A DNA stretch of 64,000 nucleotides. Source: Xanthostigma xanthostigma (Eukaryota > Arthropoda > Insecta > Raphidioptera > Raphidiidae). The DNA lies in assembly GCA_963575645.1 (NCBI GenBank), contig OY754465.1, positions 6,820,001 through 6,884,000 on the forward strand. The letters run 5' to 3'. A program made the translations under genes and the position numbers. This document shows, one piece after another, positions 11,401 through 22,365 of this stretch. Positions within the stretch are counted from its first letter, which is position 1, and each line of letters starts with the position of its first letter. Below the pieces are notes generated by a model that had not been told where the DNA came from, did no database searches, and saw only the letters and a program-made list of their open reading frames with translations.

Positions 11401-12210
11401 AGCAAAAATTAATCCTAAATCAACCTTAAAGTGGTTTTGTTTTATAGATAATAATCTTCTCTTTTCGAAAAGCTACAATTATAATCAATTTATCAAAAAA
11501 GTATTCTTAATAAATAACTATTTGTATGAACGAAACTTATTTGTGATAATAGAGTACCTACATGCCGTTTACTGCGTGTACAATTTGAATTGTAATTTTC
11601 TTTCGTATTACAGTGGAAATCTATCGGGAAATCAGGTTTCTAAACATTTTTTTAATAAATGTTCTCTCTTAAGTCAATAGGAAAAAAACATAGAGATATA
11701 ATTAATTTAGCAAACCGCCATGTTTATTTAACATGTTCAACATCAGGTATATCATAGGTTTTGTATATGTAATTAGTAGTTTTTACCCATAGCGTCACAG
11801 GCGCCACTGTCGGTTTTGACGGAAAACCTTTTTAATTTAAAAGTAAAATAAAAAATCATATAGGTAGGTACTCTAAGTTTGGATATTAAATTATTGATAA
11901 TGAATAATTTCATTAATATCACAGTCCTGTTATTCTCGAGTGATGCTGGTAAATAGATAAAAATTTGACCAACGTGTTTTCAGTTTCAGTATCTTATAGG
12001 ATACTCAAAAACCCGGAAAAGCTTGCCGAAAAATTTCAATCGACGATTCAATGAGTATTTCATTATAAACAATGATTGATTAACATATTACAAAAACGGG
12101 CAGAAATTTCTTCTTAGATATGCATCAGTTATTAATCTAATGAATAGTAAATTATAGACGCTCGATAAATGAGGTATAATCAACATCAATAGTGAAAATA
12201 TGAAAGATAC

Positions 12211-13261
12211 CTTTGATAAAATCCACAGCCATTTCCAGCCCATAAGTGTCCTTGTCACAGTCGTCCAGAATATGCGCTCCAAGAGTAATATTCGGTAGAA
12301 AAACAGGATCAGAATTGATTTGATCCAAAGTATATAGCATCGCTTCAAGAGCCTGAATACCACCTTGAGGCATAACAGGTCCACAAGTGATCGTATCTTC
12401 TCTTTCATGAACCATCATCAAACCACCAATAATCAAGTCACCTTCAACAACGGCTTCTTTTTTAACTGGCCATTTCGGTATTTCCGATGGAGTGACATGA
12501 ACTTCATCTTGAAGAGAACGAAACGGCCTAAATGCTTGCTGATCATCAACGGAAGACATGTGATGCCTAATATGGCGCTGTACTAGAGATTCTGGAAGTG
12601 TAAAATGATAATTCCAAGGTTCTTCCAATTGTCCGTCTTGCTGGAGATTTTCGAAAACCTTTTTAGTGTCAAGCTGTAAATCCGCGTTCGCAAACAGGTT
12701 ATCATCTTTCTTGGGTGTGGCATCATCATAATTGCTGACAAAGAGTTTATCACCGTTCATAGGTGTGGCATCATGATTATTTTGAATGTTTTCCGAAAAC
12801 AAAAAGTGATTATTCAATAGATCAAATTTTTCTATAGAATTCTTTTCAGTGTGTCTGTTTTCTGATAATTGTTCCTCAACTAATTCTTCGGGTTTTAATG
12901 TATCTTTAGAATATGAAAAATGATCATCCCATTGATCAGAATTCTCTTTTGTGCCAATGATGTGTTCATTAGAATGAAAAATGTTTTCACGAGAAAATGA
13001 AAATAGTTCGCTTTTCAACGAACTTTTACGATTGTGCTGTTTAATTGATTGGATTTGATCAATAGTCTGTTCTCCGTTTGGTTCGTGGTGGTGATGATGG
13101 TGATAATGATGGTGGTGGTGATGATAATGATGATGACGTTTCAGGACGTCCTCTGGAGATGACGTCACGTAGTTTCCTTCACGAGACGCGATCACACAAT
13201 CAAAAATAACGACAATGATGCAGTAGTATATCATAATGGAGAAAATTATTTTCCAATTCAT
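12211..13261 (-). CDS. First coding exon A of an mGluR-like (mXR/mangetout-type) class C GPCR
   Basis: The reading frame starts at an ATG at 13261 (context AAAATGA) with a hydrophobic signal peptide (residues ~5-26). A low-complexity extracellular stretch follows, including a His/Tyr tract at residues 43-59 (15 His, 2 Tyr). From residue ~264 the sequence is the N-terminal lobe of a class C GPCR Venus-flytrap domain: EGDLIIGGLMMVHERED, TCGPVMPQGG, ALEAMLYTLDQIN, LPNITLGAHILDDC, DKDTYGLEMAVDFIK. The spacing and the two Cys match metabotropic glutamate receptors. The exon ends at AAAG|GTATCT (a weaker donor, phase 1); the open frame beyond is intron read-through. Group II receptors have Arg at two sites where this exon has Gly and Ala (PQGGIQA), which fits the insect mXR/DmX orphan clade. 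Downstream exons are not visible. The assignment to mangetout is from memory of the family, not an alignment. Confidence 0.85.
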
Positions 13262-14036
13262 TTTTGTTACATTTTATCATCAAGAAATTGTTATATAATA
13301 CATATATCAATCTTTGTCAGTTTTTTTTATGCAAACTTGTTATAGAATTCAACAGCTAGGTACTTTTGATTGTTGGAATGAAATTATTCTTCTTACATTA
13401 ACAACAATCATATTATAATAACAACTTCGAAAGAACGTAAGTATTGTCTTTTTTTGTTTTAAATGTAATCTACCTAAACGTTATTAAAAGCACAATATAT
13501 TAATTACACCGAGTAATATATTTTTGCATGGAAAAATTTCTTTTTGTAATATCTACAAATGTTATTATAATGTATATTTTTTTATTTTATTTATGAGAAA
13601 AAAACTACGCACAAACTCAAATGAACTGAATTTTTAAATGAACAGAAATTAAAAACGAAATCAGAGAATATTTTCATATTTCACGTAAATTTAATGAGAG
13701 CGCTTAACGAATAAAGTACATTACAGTATAATTCCAAGATTTTTATATTTGAAAAATTGTATACTTTTTATTGTCAATTTTCAAGAGCATCTAAAAAAAT
13801 AGCATACAATAAATATTTTCATAGTGCTACCATTACTAAAAGTTTTTAGAAAAATTATTACAAATATAGTTTCTATTAATTCATTCAAAGTTTTATTTAT
13901 TTTTGAAATATTTTTTAAAATACGAGACACAACAATGGTAAAGCACAATTAATCGTTTAATTTAATCTAATATATCGTATAATAACAATGCCGATAATTG
14001 TCGGCACTCAAAAATGTAACACAGTACGTATGTTAA
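13262..14036. other. 5' flank of exon A
   Basis: AT-rich. It should hold the 5' UTR or upstream intron of exon A, but I could not identify a convincing acceptor or TATA element. Confidence 0.4.
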
Positions 14037-14250
14037 AATCGTGTTCCGGTTTCGGTCGGTAGAATGGAATACTGCCGGACACACGCGTCTTTGCGTCGCG
14101 ACTACAAACAGGCTCTGCCAGACGCGATGACGCCTGCCACGGTGCCACCGCCACACTCACACACCGGGCTTGCGCCGAACGTTTTGTCAATGAGCTAAGT
14201 TTAACAAGAAGGGACAATATTTATTCACTGCCAACTGGATGTCGACTACA
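14037..14250 (-). promoter_or_regulatory. GC-rich island upstream of exon A (candidate promoter or noncoding exon)
   Basis: A ~150-bp GC-rich patch with several CpG (CGTCATCGCGTC, GTAGTCGCGACGC, AAGACGCGTGTGTCC on the minus strand) stands out in very AT-rich surroundings, about 0.8-0.95 kb upstream of the exon A start codon. It has no copy elsewhere in the window, so it does not look like a repeat. Assigning promoter or 5' exon function is inference from composition and position only. Confidence 0.25.
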
Positions 14251-14394
14251 CAAGGATATAGATAAATCATAGTCGATTCAGTTCAGACTTTGTTCTGTAA
14301 ATTCCCGCAAAAATATTCAGCCAATGGGGATGGGAATTGCCAAACTTGACCGCTAGAGACGCCAGTTATAAAACAGAAAAGTAACTTGTTATCA

Positions 14395-14500
14395 ATGTGT
14401 AATAACCCTACCGTTTGAGCCCTGAAGAAGTCGCAAATTGTAGACGAAACGTCGGCAATAAAAATTAAACATGTTGTACAGGCGGTTCTATTTGCTCCGT
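14395..14500 (+). repeat. Repeat module CCTGAAGAAGTC...GACGAAACGTCGG
   Basis: CCCTGAAGAAGTCGC, then TGTAGACGAAACGTCGGCAATAAA, is the same type of short module (CTGAAGA, small hairpin GTC/GAC, GAAACG) found in several other repeats of the window. Probably the tail of a retroelement. Confidence 0.5.
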
Positions 14501-14539
14501 TATTTATATTATATTTAGAAAACAGAACATTTTATTAGA

Positions 14540-14673
14540 ATTCTTCAAATAAATAAAATTGTCGACCAATTTTTCTCAGACCAATATTTTGACAAAATAA
14601 AAAATAACAAATCAATACAACATAAGATAAAAATGTGGAACGCTTCACGATTTTGCGTCCTTGCGCAGGGGCC

Positions 14674-14713
<40 letters not shown>

Positions 14714-14870
14714 ACTGCCGAAAATCGTGAAGCGTTTCACATTTTTATCTTATGTTGTATTGATTTGTTATTTTTTATTTTGTCAAAATATTGGTCTGAG
14801 AAAAATTGGTCGACAATTTTATTTATTTGAAGAGTTCTATTCAGACGTTAATCAAAGATTTTAATTTTAT
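14540..14870. mobile_element. Foldback element carrying a U6 snRNA sequence
   Basis: Left arm CTTCAAATAAATAAAATTG, then TCGACCAATTTTTCTCAGACCAATATTTTGAC... is mirrored on the right (GTCAAAATATTGGTCTGAG, AAAAATTGGTCGACAATTTTATTTATTTGAAG). The mirrored arms extend inward to include the last ~25 nt of U6; the rest of U6 forms the loop. The outer termini are those of the foldback family at 4864 and 36406. Confidence 0.85.
14629..14722 (-). pseudogene. U6 spliceosomal snRNA pseudogene
   Basis: The minus strand reads TTCGGCAGTACATATACTAA, then AATTGGAACGATACAGAGAA, GATTAGCATGGCCCCTGCGC, AAGGACGCAAAATCGTGAAG and CGTTCCACATTTTT: near-identical to animal U6 over ~94 nt. Two defects mark it as a pseudogene: the first ~8 nt are absent, and 5 nt (TGACA) are missing between GGA and CGCAAAATC, in the region of the internal stem-loop. 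Instead of U6 promoter sequence, an inverted copy of the U6 3' end lies immediately upstream. Confidence 0.92.
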
Positions 14871-15330
14871 TAGAATAATTTAACGATTTATTCTATCGTA
14901 AATTTTAATTTTAATAAAACAGACACTAAAATTATATTAAAAAAAAAAATATTATCGTATTCGTTTTAAAAATAAACTATTTGCTAATTCCAGTAAACAG
15001 ATATTTAAAAATTTATAAATGGTAATATCATGTAATTAAAATATATTTTATGATGTTTTCAAATATTGACTTGACCTTCATTTTGAAATGATTACCATAT
15101 TGATGTTTGTAGGAATTATATTTTTTTTTTCATTTGGCATTGTAGAAAATATTTTTTCCCTTAAAAGGAATAAAAAAATTACTCCAATTTAATTTTACTT
15201 TATATACGGCTCTCATAATTGACCGGAATAATTCAATTTCAGTCACAACGCAAACATTATTTAATTATTAATACACACGTTTATGTAAAAAACAATAAAT
15301 GTTTAATACCCAACATTTAAGGAGGTATAT
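14871..15330. other. No supported gene
   Basis: AT-rich, long A and T runs, no repeats recognised. Confidence 0.5.
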
Positions 15331-15337
15331 ATCTATC

Positions 15338-16045
15338 TATTGTAGAAGAGCCGAACCTAAATCGACCTTCATCGAGCTGATAATAGAATGAAACATATTT
15401 TATCATGAATTTATTATATTAGAAAATATATTAAAAATGGGTTTGCTAAAAAAATCCTGGACAGACTATTTTTAATTATTTTTTTAATGTTGCAACATCA
15501 AGATAATAAGAAAATTTTGTCCTGACTTGAAGTATAAAACGTATAGAATGTGCAGCCGTTGGGTTGTCTACTATTTACCTGGGCGAACTACTGGGTTGTC
15601 AGGTATAAACAGATATGTCGATGCAAATTACTTTCACTTGATTGGATAATAGAAAAAAAATTATATCATCATAAGCGCGAAAAACTTGGTCCTATCAGGA
15701 GTTTGCGTGGAAGTGTGTGACAGAGAGATTCGAGGTAAGTAACTGTGTAATAATAAAGGACTCAGCATCGCAGTCGCTTGTGATGGGACCCTGAATATTA
15801 GAAAGTTTACATACCGAGCACTTTCTAATATTCAAGGTGCCATCACAAGTGACTGCGATGTTGGGCCCTTTATTATTACACAGTATACTTACCTCGGATG
15901 TCTCTCTCACTCACTTCCACGCGTGTCAAAATTAAAATCAAACCCATTTTTAATATATTTTCTAATATACTAAATTCATGATAAAATATGTTTCATTCTA
16001 TTATCAGCTCGGCGAAGGTCGATTTAGGTTCGGCTCTTTGACTAC
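15338..16045. mobile_element. Foldback element with nested inverted repeats
   Basis: Outer arms (~110 bp): AAGAGCCGAACCTAAATCGACC, then the run to ATATTAAAAATGGGTTT, are mirrored at 15940-16042 (AAACCCATTTTTAATATATT ... GGTCGATTTAGGTTCGGCTC). An inner pair (~15718-15905) mirrors AATAATAAAG, GCATCGCAGTC and CTTTCTAATATTCA. No coding potential. Confidence 0.8.
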
Positions 16046-16429
16046 TTATATAGGTTGAAAATTTTAATAAATAACTTAAATTGAATTTCTATAAAAACAA
16101 GACTTTTTACTCTCCAATTGTTTATAACAGCGATCGGCAAGCCGCGGTCCAAGAGTCTCCATCTTGTGGCCCGCGACTGTTTTGTAAAAAAATTTCGCAC
16201 CAAAACTGACATCCGTAAAATCCAGCCTACCGCGCTGGCCCGGAGATGCCGGCCGCATACTCGTTCGCGCCTGCGCAAATACAGCCTCAAAAATCACATG
16301 AAATTTATCAATAATCCATAATAACCACATAAGGAATTCGATCACAGTTCGATTTTAGTGTTTATATTATTTTGAACTCCGGATGCACAGAAAATACACA
16401 CGTATGAGTATTGGGTACGCTAGTTCCTC
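16046..16429. other. GC-richer patch with a hAT-like end; no gene
   Basis: CAGCGATCGGCAAGCCGCGG at 16130 resembles the start of a hAT element (CAGTGATCGGCAA type), and the following ~165 bp are clearly GC-richer than the flanks. No matching right terminus or target duplication was found, so it is at most a fragment. Confidence 0.3.
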
Positions 16430-16800
16430 CTCCGCGTATGTCTGTCTGTCTGAACGCGATAAACTCAAAAACTACCGAATGGATACGACTTTCAGTAAGA
16501 ACGATAAACGAGGAAGGTTTTAGAGTATATAATTTGTACGAAATGACGGTATTTTGTCAAGAAAAACTGTATTCGTAACATGTAGCGACTTCAAGTAGGC
16601 GGGCGCGTCACTGCAGCGCACCAGGCGGGAACTAGCGACATGAGCTAACGGACACTGCCACCAAGCGACATCAGCTCAAAGTTATTATTTCAGACATTTT
16701 GGCGGTGTAGTCGCTTCTTAATGAAATACATTTAGCAGAATTTTCCGATTACACAAAAATATATCTTTCGCATCCGGGTGAAAGCGGGCCGGGCTTTTAT
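16430..16800 (+). mobile_element. Helitron-like repeat, second family, copy 1
   Basis: Shares with 43400-43818 the blocks TGTCTGTCTGAACGCGATAA, ACTCAAAAACTACC, CACTGCAGCGCACCAGGCG, CTGCCACCAAGCGACATC and the GC-rich end GGTGAAAGCGGGCCGGGC. The terminal CTAG is missing in this copy. A third, 5'-truncated copy is at 30285-30463. Confidence 0.7.
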
Positions 16801-17416
16801 ATGATAAAAAAGTGTTTTGTAAAGAATTTATTCATAATTCCTGTCCGAATAGTTGTCCGCGTTAATTCCGACCAATTTTTCAAGAGTTGAATGAACGTCA
16901 CAAACTTTTACACTTTTCAATTTAAATGTGAAAAGTTTACTTGTAATGTTGTGAATTTCATGTCTGCATTCAATGCTCACTGGACCTATTAACGACGGTC
17001 AAAGATCGACTTGGGAATTTTGTAGAAAAGTTTTCTACTATACAAAAGCTTTTTAACGTACTTTCACTTATTTAAATGATAGATAACTAAACAACTATTT
17101 TTATTGGTTTTATTTATTTTTCTCAATTAAACATCTAATAAATAAATAAATATTTTAGCGAGTTGATAATAGAAACGTAGTAATCGATACTAATATACAG
17201 GTGTCGCAAAAGTCGACATCCAAACGAGGGTCTGGTCCAATCAAGACAGCCATAAATGAGGTTATTAGTTCTCTGTAATATAACAAAGACTTGTGCATAC
17301 ACCCAATTATCCACACCAGCGCTGGGCAATCACGGCTATTTGAGCTCCTAGCAGCTCTGCAGGTAGCTCCCATAAGCGAGTAACTTTATAGCTGTCTCTT
17401 TTCTTGTTATACCTAT
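16801..17416. other. No supported gene
   Basis: AT-rich, no recognised feature; short open frames at 17135-17373 have no family resemblance. Confidence 0.5.
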
Positions 17417-18070
17417 TGCAAATTCAGATGTCCCTTTTTAATGAATTCCAGTCCTCTTTTATCGAAAATTATGATCATCACGGTGTCATTCGATTCAAAA
17501 TGACATCTAGAAACTTATTGAAAAAATTGAAGTGGGCGACAAAAAAATTGCAAAAGTTATAAACATTTTAGTAAAGGAAAAATAGGGGTTTGGTTTTTTG
17601 CGAATATCTCAAAAACTATTGCAGATATCTGAAAGAGCAGGAAATTTCCTACAAAAAAGTCCCATCTCCCGAAACTCTAACACCAATATTTCTAATTTTA
17701 ATTTAGGGGTGAAAATAGGGCTAAAGAATATTCTTTCTATTTTTTTAAATTTACAATATTTTCGTGTCTTTTAACTTGTATAAAAATAGAAAAAAAAATG
17801 CCCTGTTTTTGTAGGGAATTTCCTGCTCTTCCAGAATTTGTTTTTCGTGATTTTACATATCTGCCATGGTTTTTGAGATATTCTCAAAAAAACAAATCCC
17901 TCTTTTTTCCTTTACTAAAATGTTTATAACTTTTGCAATTTTTTTGTCCTCCACCTCATTTTTTTCAAAAAGTTTCTAGATGTCATTCCGAATCAAATGA
18001 TACCACGACCATAATTTTCGATGAAAGAGGACTGGAATTCATTAAAAAGGGAAATGCGAATATGACTAAT
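17417..18070. mobile_element. Long inverted repeat (foldback), arms ~260 bp
   Basis: Left arm (TTTTTAATGAATTCCAGTCC, GACATCTAGAAACTT, TTGCAAAAGTTATAAACATT, TATCTCAAAAAC, GCAGGAAATTTCCTAC) is mirrored in the right arm (GTAGGGAATTTCCTGC, GTTTTTGAGATATTC, AATGTTTATAACTTTTGCAA, AAGTTTCTAGATGTC, GGACTGGAATTCATTAAAAA). The loop is ~100 bp. No gene. Confidence 0.85.
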
Positions 18071-18255
18071 AGAGACCCTTGGAATAACAAAAATCAGTGC
18101 TGGTCGCTCTTCAGAAGTCATAGGTTCACACCCAATCTCCAAACTTCCAATTAATATTCAGTGCATCGATAATGACGTATTCAACATTGATGGAAATTTT
18201 GCGCAATGTTCTCAATAATGTGACGTCCAAGGCGGTAGTCATTTATAGCATTCAA

Positions 18256-18826
18256 TCTATACTTAATATATAAAGCTGAGGAGTTTGTTTGTTTGTTTGA
18301 ACGCGCTAATCTCAGGAATTACTGGTTCAAATTAAAAAAAAAACTTTGTTGGATAGCCCATTTATCGAGGAAGGCTATAGGCTATATAAAATCAGGCTAC
18401 GACCATTAGGAGCGGAGCATTAATGAAAAATGTTGCAAAATGTATCTCAAAAATAAGCTTCTATTCAGGTGAAATGCATTAACTAAATATACTCAATCGG
18501 TAGAGCACACGACTGTCAATCCTGGTATTGCATTCGAGCCCTACGTTGGGCGAATATATATTTTTTTTTATTTTCTACATTGCTTTCTTCTAAGGCTTAC
18601 ATTTAAATTTATTTTAATTTTATTTAATTAATTAAAAAAAAATTATTAGTTAAAAAAAGTATAAATACTGCTTTTTATCGACAAAAAATTTTAAACGGTA
18701 ACTCCGATCATCATGAAATTTGGACACAACATTCATCTCGCTAAACTAAGATGAATGTGTGTACTCATATTCCTCCCTTCCCCATTCGTTCTTTTACACC
18801 CGGGTGAAACCGGACGGGACCGCTAG
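18256..18826 (+). mobile_element. Non-autonomous Helitron, long form with tRNA-like block
   Basis: Starts TCTATACTTAATATATAAAGC, ends CACCCGGGTGAAACCGGACGGGACCGCTAG. The order of blocks is the same as in the minus-strand copy at 9018-9681, including the tRNA-like segment at 18484-18552 (CTCAATCGGTAGAGCACACGAC, then GCATTCGAGCCCTACG). Confidence 0.82.
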
Positions 18827-20005
18827 TATAGAAATAAACGATTACTCAAATGTTGCGCGAGATTTTGAGAATCCTGTATTTGCACAACAGTAAGATGCTT
18901 TTAATTGTATTGAAATTTGAATTAAATTAATAAACATAAGCCAGATTTCTGTTCTCTGAGTCGCTTAATTTTCTTAACGGGCAGTTGATGTAAAATATAA
19001 GCAGATTCAAAATAAAAGAGAAATTAATTTAAATTTTATGCGGTAGAGTTGGTTTGAGTAGCCAAAATGCCATTAAGAATACAATTTCTCTTCAAATCGT
19101 TTACAAAAAGCAATTTTGTTTGAACGTCTTCTTGTGTTTACTTATTTAAAATAAATAAGCTGATGAATAATTGAAGACGACATTTGGTTCAATGAACTTC
19201 GTAATTATAACAAAGAAAATACCGTTATATTATGAATACAGTCGCAATTAGAGTTCTTAATATAGTCACAAAATTTAGAAAATTTATAGTTTATTACATA
19301 ATTGCCACCTGTAAAATTATCTTTTGATTTCATTTGCTATGACTAATGTAAAAGTATCAAAATATATTATCACTGGCAGCCCAGTCCGGGACTTCGCCCG
19401 GATTTGTAGATTAATCTATTGATTATAGACATTAGACACGTTACGCTGCAGCGAACTTTCTTATAGAATACATTTAACCATATTCAATTACTTTGGTAAT
19501 TCTCGTAACGAAAAAATTTTGCATTCATAGGATGCTCGTTCGCGTATGTAGGTATGCCCGTGCGAGCGGCTGCATTACAGACGTAGCTCCGATTCTCCCA
19601 TTCTCCTCTACAAAAGAAAAAAAAAGAAAATTGCGAACCCCTTTCCCCAAATCAAAAGACGTAAGATTTTTTTCTAATATCAAAATTAGAATTAAAAAAA
19701 TAAATAGTGTTTTTGATACATAATCATGAGTCAACTCGCTTCACTTGTTCACTTGAGTTAAAACTCAATGACATAAGAAAATATTTGGGAAATGACATTT
19801 GATTTCGGTTTCCGTGATTACCTACATTGTTACAATAGTAATAATAATATAAAATTCCGTCCAATGTCGCTAATATTGCTGAAGTCGTTATTTCCGCTTC
19901 TTGCTAATCTCGCAGCGTAATAATGTTATTGAATGAAAAAAAAATTGCCTCTGTATAAATTATACTGGCAAAGATAAATTAATAGAGTACATTCAAGAAA
20001 TAAAA
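18827..20005. other. No supported gene; small Helitron-type hairpin at ~19377
   Basis: AGCCCAGTCCGGGACTTCGC, then CCGGATTTGTAG (19378-19409), is the GC-rich terminal hairpin style of Helitrons on the minus strand, but no matching 5' end was found. The rest is AT-rich. Confidence 0.4.
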
Positions 20006-20007
20006 TA

Positions 20008-20879
20008 CAGTACAATCTCGGTAACGTGAACACAAAAAATCAGGAGGAGTTCTTAATAGCGGATGTTTATATTATCGAGGTTTGCAAGAAACATGTACAA
20101 AGAACATTAGGGTATCCGTTATTTCCCAAGTTGTGTTTTGTTTTACGCTCGCCCCCAAATTTTCAGTTTTTGCGCTAAAAAAAGATATCACACCAAAAGA
20201 AGCGATTACAGTTTTGATATTAAACCATGCCGAAATCATGATGCATTTCCCACTTAAATAACGTGGGATTTGTTCACTTTTTACATTTATTTTTTATCTC
20301 AAAAATAAATGAACGTACATCAATGAGCAATACACATTTTTGTAGGAAATTGAACGCTCTACAAAAAAGGTCTTTTATGATTTTTCGATAAATTCACTCC
20401 GTCGAAAGGTAATCAAGGTTAAATTAAAATTTTCAAGAAAAGACAAAATTAAAATAATCTTTTGACAACGTTTTTGAAATGTGTCACTCACCAAATTTTG
20501 TCAGAAAATACCTTTCATACTCCTCTATACCCAGGAATTTTTTCGAAGTGGTGGAACAATATGAAAAAAAAAACTTATTTTCTTTCTATGGCTTTGCGTT
20601 TAAACAAAAAGCCAACGTTTGTTTAAAGAAAGAAAATTAGTTTTTTTTATATTGTTACACTACTACGAAAAAATTGAAAAAATTCCTGAGTATAGACTAT
20701 AGAGGACTATAAAGGGCGTTTTCTGATAAAAAACAAACAGACTCTAACGAGTTTGCTCTTGTTCATATCATCGAAATTATACGCTGTTCATACTACAGAG
20801 TGGTCATTGGAGAAAATATTATGTTCATATTACTGAGTCGTTCATAAGAGTGCGTATTCATATTATCGCGATTGTACTG
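20008..20879. mobile_element. pogo/Tigger-like MITE flanked by TA
   Basis: Terminal inverted repeats CAGTACAATCTCGGTAACGTG and the reverse complement of ATTATCGCGATTGTACTG, flanked by TA at 20006-20007 and 20880-20881. Internal inverted repeats occur around 20525-20700 (AGGAATTTTTTCG mirrored as CGAAAAAATTGAAAAAATTCCT). No transposase coding sequence. Confidence 0.75.
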
Positions 20880-20984
20880 TAATACAATTCACAATATTCT
20901 GATGTGGCGAAGGTGCGGGTCTATCGTTTCGCAACTTCCACCACATTAAGTCAATCGTAAAAATGCAAGGAAATGAAAAGCGCT

Positions 20985-21625
20985 ATTACCACTCCAACTC
21001 ACAAGTAGGGAATGGTATTAATTTAGGTCAAAAATAACTTTTCAAAATTTCATAGTATCTTTTCGTTTTAAGGTCCGCCGAATCCAAAAAACATATTTGC
21101 GTCTGTTAGTCTATGAGCACGATACAGGTCAAACGGATGAACGGATTGGAACCAAATTTTGGGAGGATGTTTGATACGTAAATATGAGAAGACTTATTGG
21201 TTTTGCGGAAAATCGGCGCATGCGCAAAAAAGATATATGCTATAACGTTGTTTTTTATATAATAATGGTATACTTCTCATAACGGCTTATTATTCCATTT
21301 ATTTTTTCAAGAAAGTTTTGTTAAAAAATTTTTTTTCTAAACTTTATAATTTCGGAAATATTTTGAAATTTAAAAAAAAATCAGTTGTTTTGTTTTGTAG
21401 ATCTGTCAGAAGTAAACTAGTTAAGCACGCTTTGATTAATACTTACATGACGTGCAACATATTATGTATAGGTATGCAACGAATAGCAAATATCATATTG
21501 AATACTAGCCATACCCGCGTCACTTCACGCCATATCAGAAACTTTATTCTCTTCATTTTAGTATATCAAATGTCAATATTTTTGAAGTTGGAATAGTCCC
21601 GTCGCCTAATTGGCTGGATTTTTTA
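20985..21625 (+). mobile_element. MITE family A, full-length copy 2
   Basis: From CACTCCAACTCACAAGTAGG to the end at GTCCCGTCGCCTAATTGGCTGG. Characteristic blocks: ACGATACAGGTCAAACGGATGA, AAATCGGCGCATGCGC, CATAACGGCTTATTATTCC, TACCCGCGTCACTTCACGC. Six copies or fragments are in this window. Confidence 0.8.
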
Positions 21626-22365
21626 TATATGCTAATGATAATACATTTAAGTTATGGTTAATATTTATTGCAATGAATACTCGATTATAACGTCAATAAG
21701 TATTGAAATGTTATTTGTAATTTTTAAAATCTTCAAAATATAAAAAAGAAGCCTTGAACAATTCGCTGCACATCAACAATTTGTTGAAGTTAATTGATTT
21801 TTAAATTGTAAAATGTGAAGTCACTAATAAGTACAATAACTAAAACGTTAAAAATACTTTGTTGACTTTGTGAGTATCATATTCATATCTTGTATTGTTG
21901 ACACGAAACGTTTTATATTAAACAATATTATATAATGATATGACACATAAAAGTAACTTAGTTGATAGCAATGATACAAGCGCGTGTAAATAATAACATT
22001 GGTAATATTTTTTTCAACTTTTACTTTAATGGTAAGTACCTATATGTTTTTTTTTTTAATGTAACTATGTATTCATTTCTTTGAATTGTAAAGCCTTGAA
22101 GTAGTTCACGATGTTAACGAAACGAATAAATAAACGTAAATATACATAATTTTGTTCACCTTCCCAGTATAAAAAATCTATTTTGAAAATATTATGACCT
22201 CATATCACACTTAAAAAGTAAACAACTTAAATATATTGTTGCGCTTAAATTTTTTTCATGATTTTCTATAAACTACGATATATTATGTTGTTGTAATGAA
22301 TGTGCAATAGAGAGAATCGGAATTATATAGTGTGGCCAATGATGTGACAGGAGGTGTAATTAACA
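21626..22365. other. No supported gene
   Basis: AT-rich without recognised features. Confidence 0.5.

Larger units (their letters stand above)
10740..12210. other. Downstream (intronic) side of receptor exon A; no exon seen
   Basis: Lies just 3' of the receptor exon on the minus strand and is therefore expected to be intron. I searched for further flytrap-domain sequence and saw none. It contains an ATT microsatellite and half of a foldback element. Confidence 0.5.

Noticed and set aside
12152-12210. Reading the exon A frame on to its stop codon as the end of the protein
   Set aside because: The homologous exon B has a strong donor at the same point and the residues beyond (IFHIFTIDVDY...) differ completely; it is intron read-through.
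12365-12586. Plus-strand 73-codon frame opposite exon A
   Set aside because: Antisense shadow of the conserved flytrap-domain coding sequence.
14629-14722. A working U6 gene
   Set aside because: 5' end missing, internal 5-nt deletion, and no U6 promoter element upstream.
16042-16345. Overlapping Arg-rich open frames on both strands
   Set aside because: Due to the GC-rich hAT-like patch at 16130-16295; no protein family recognised.
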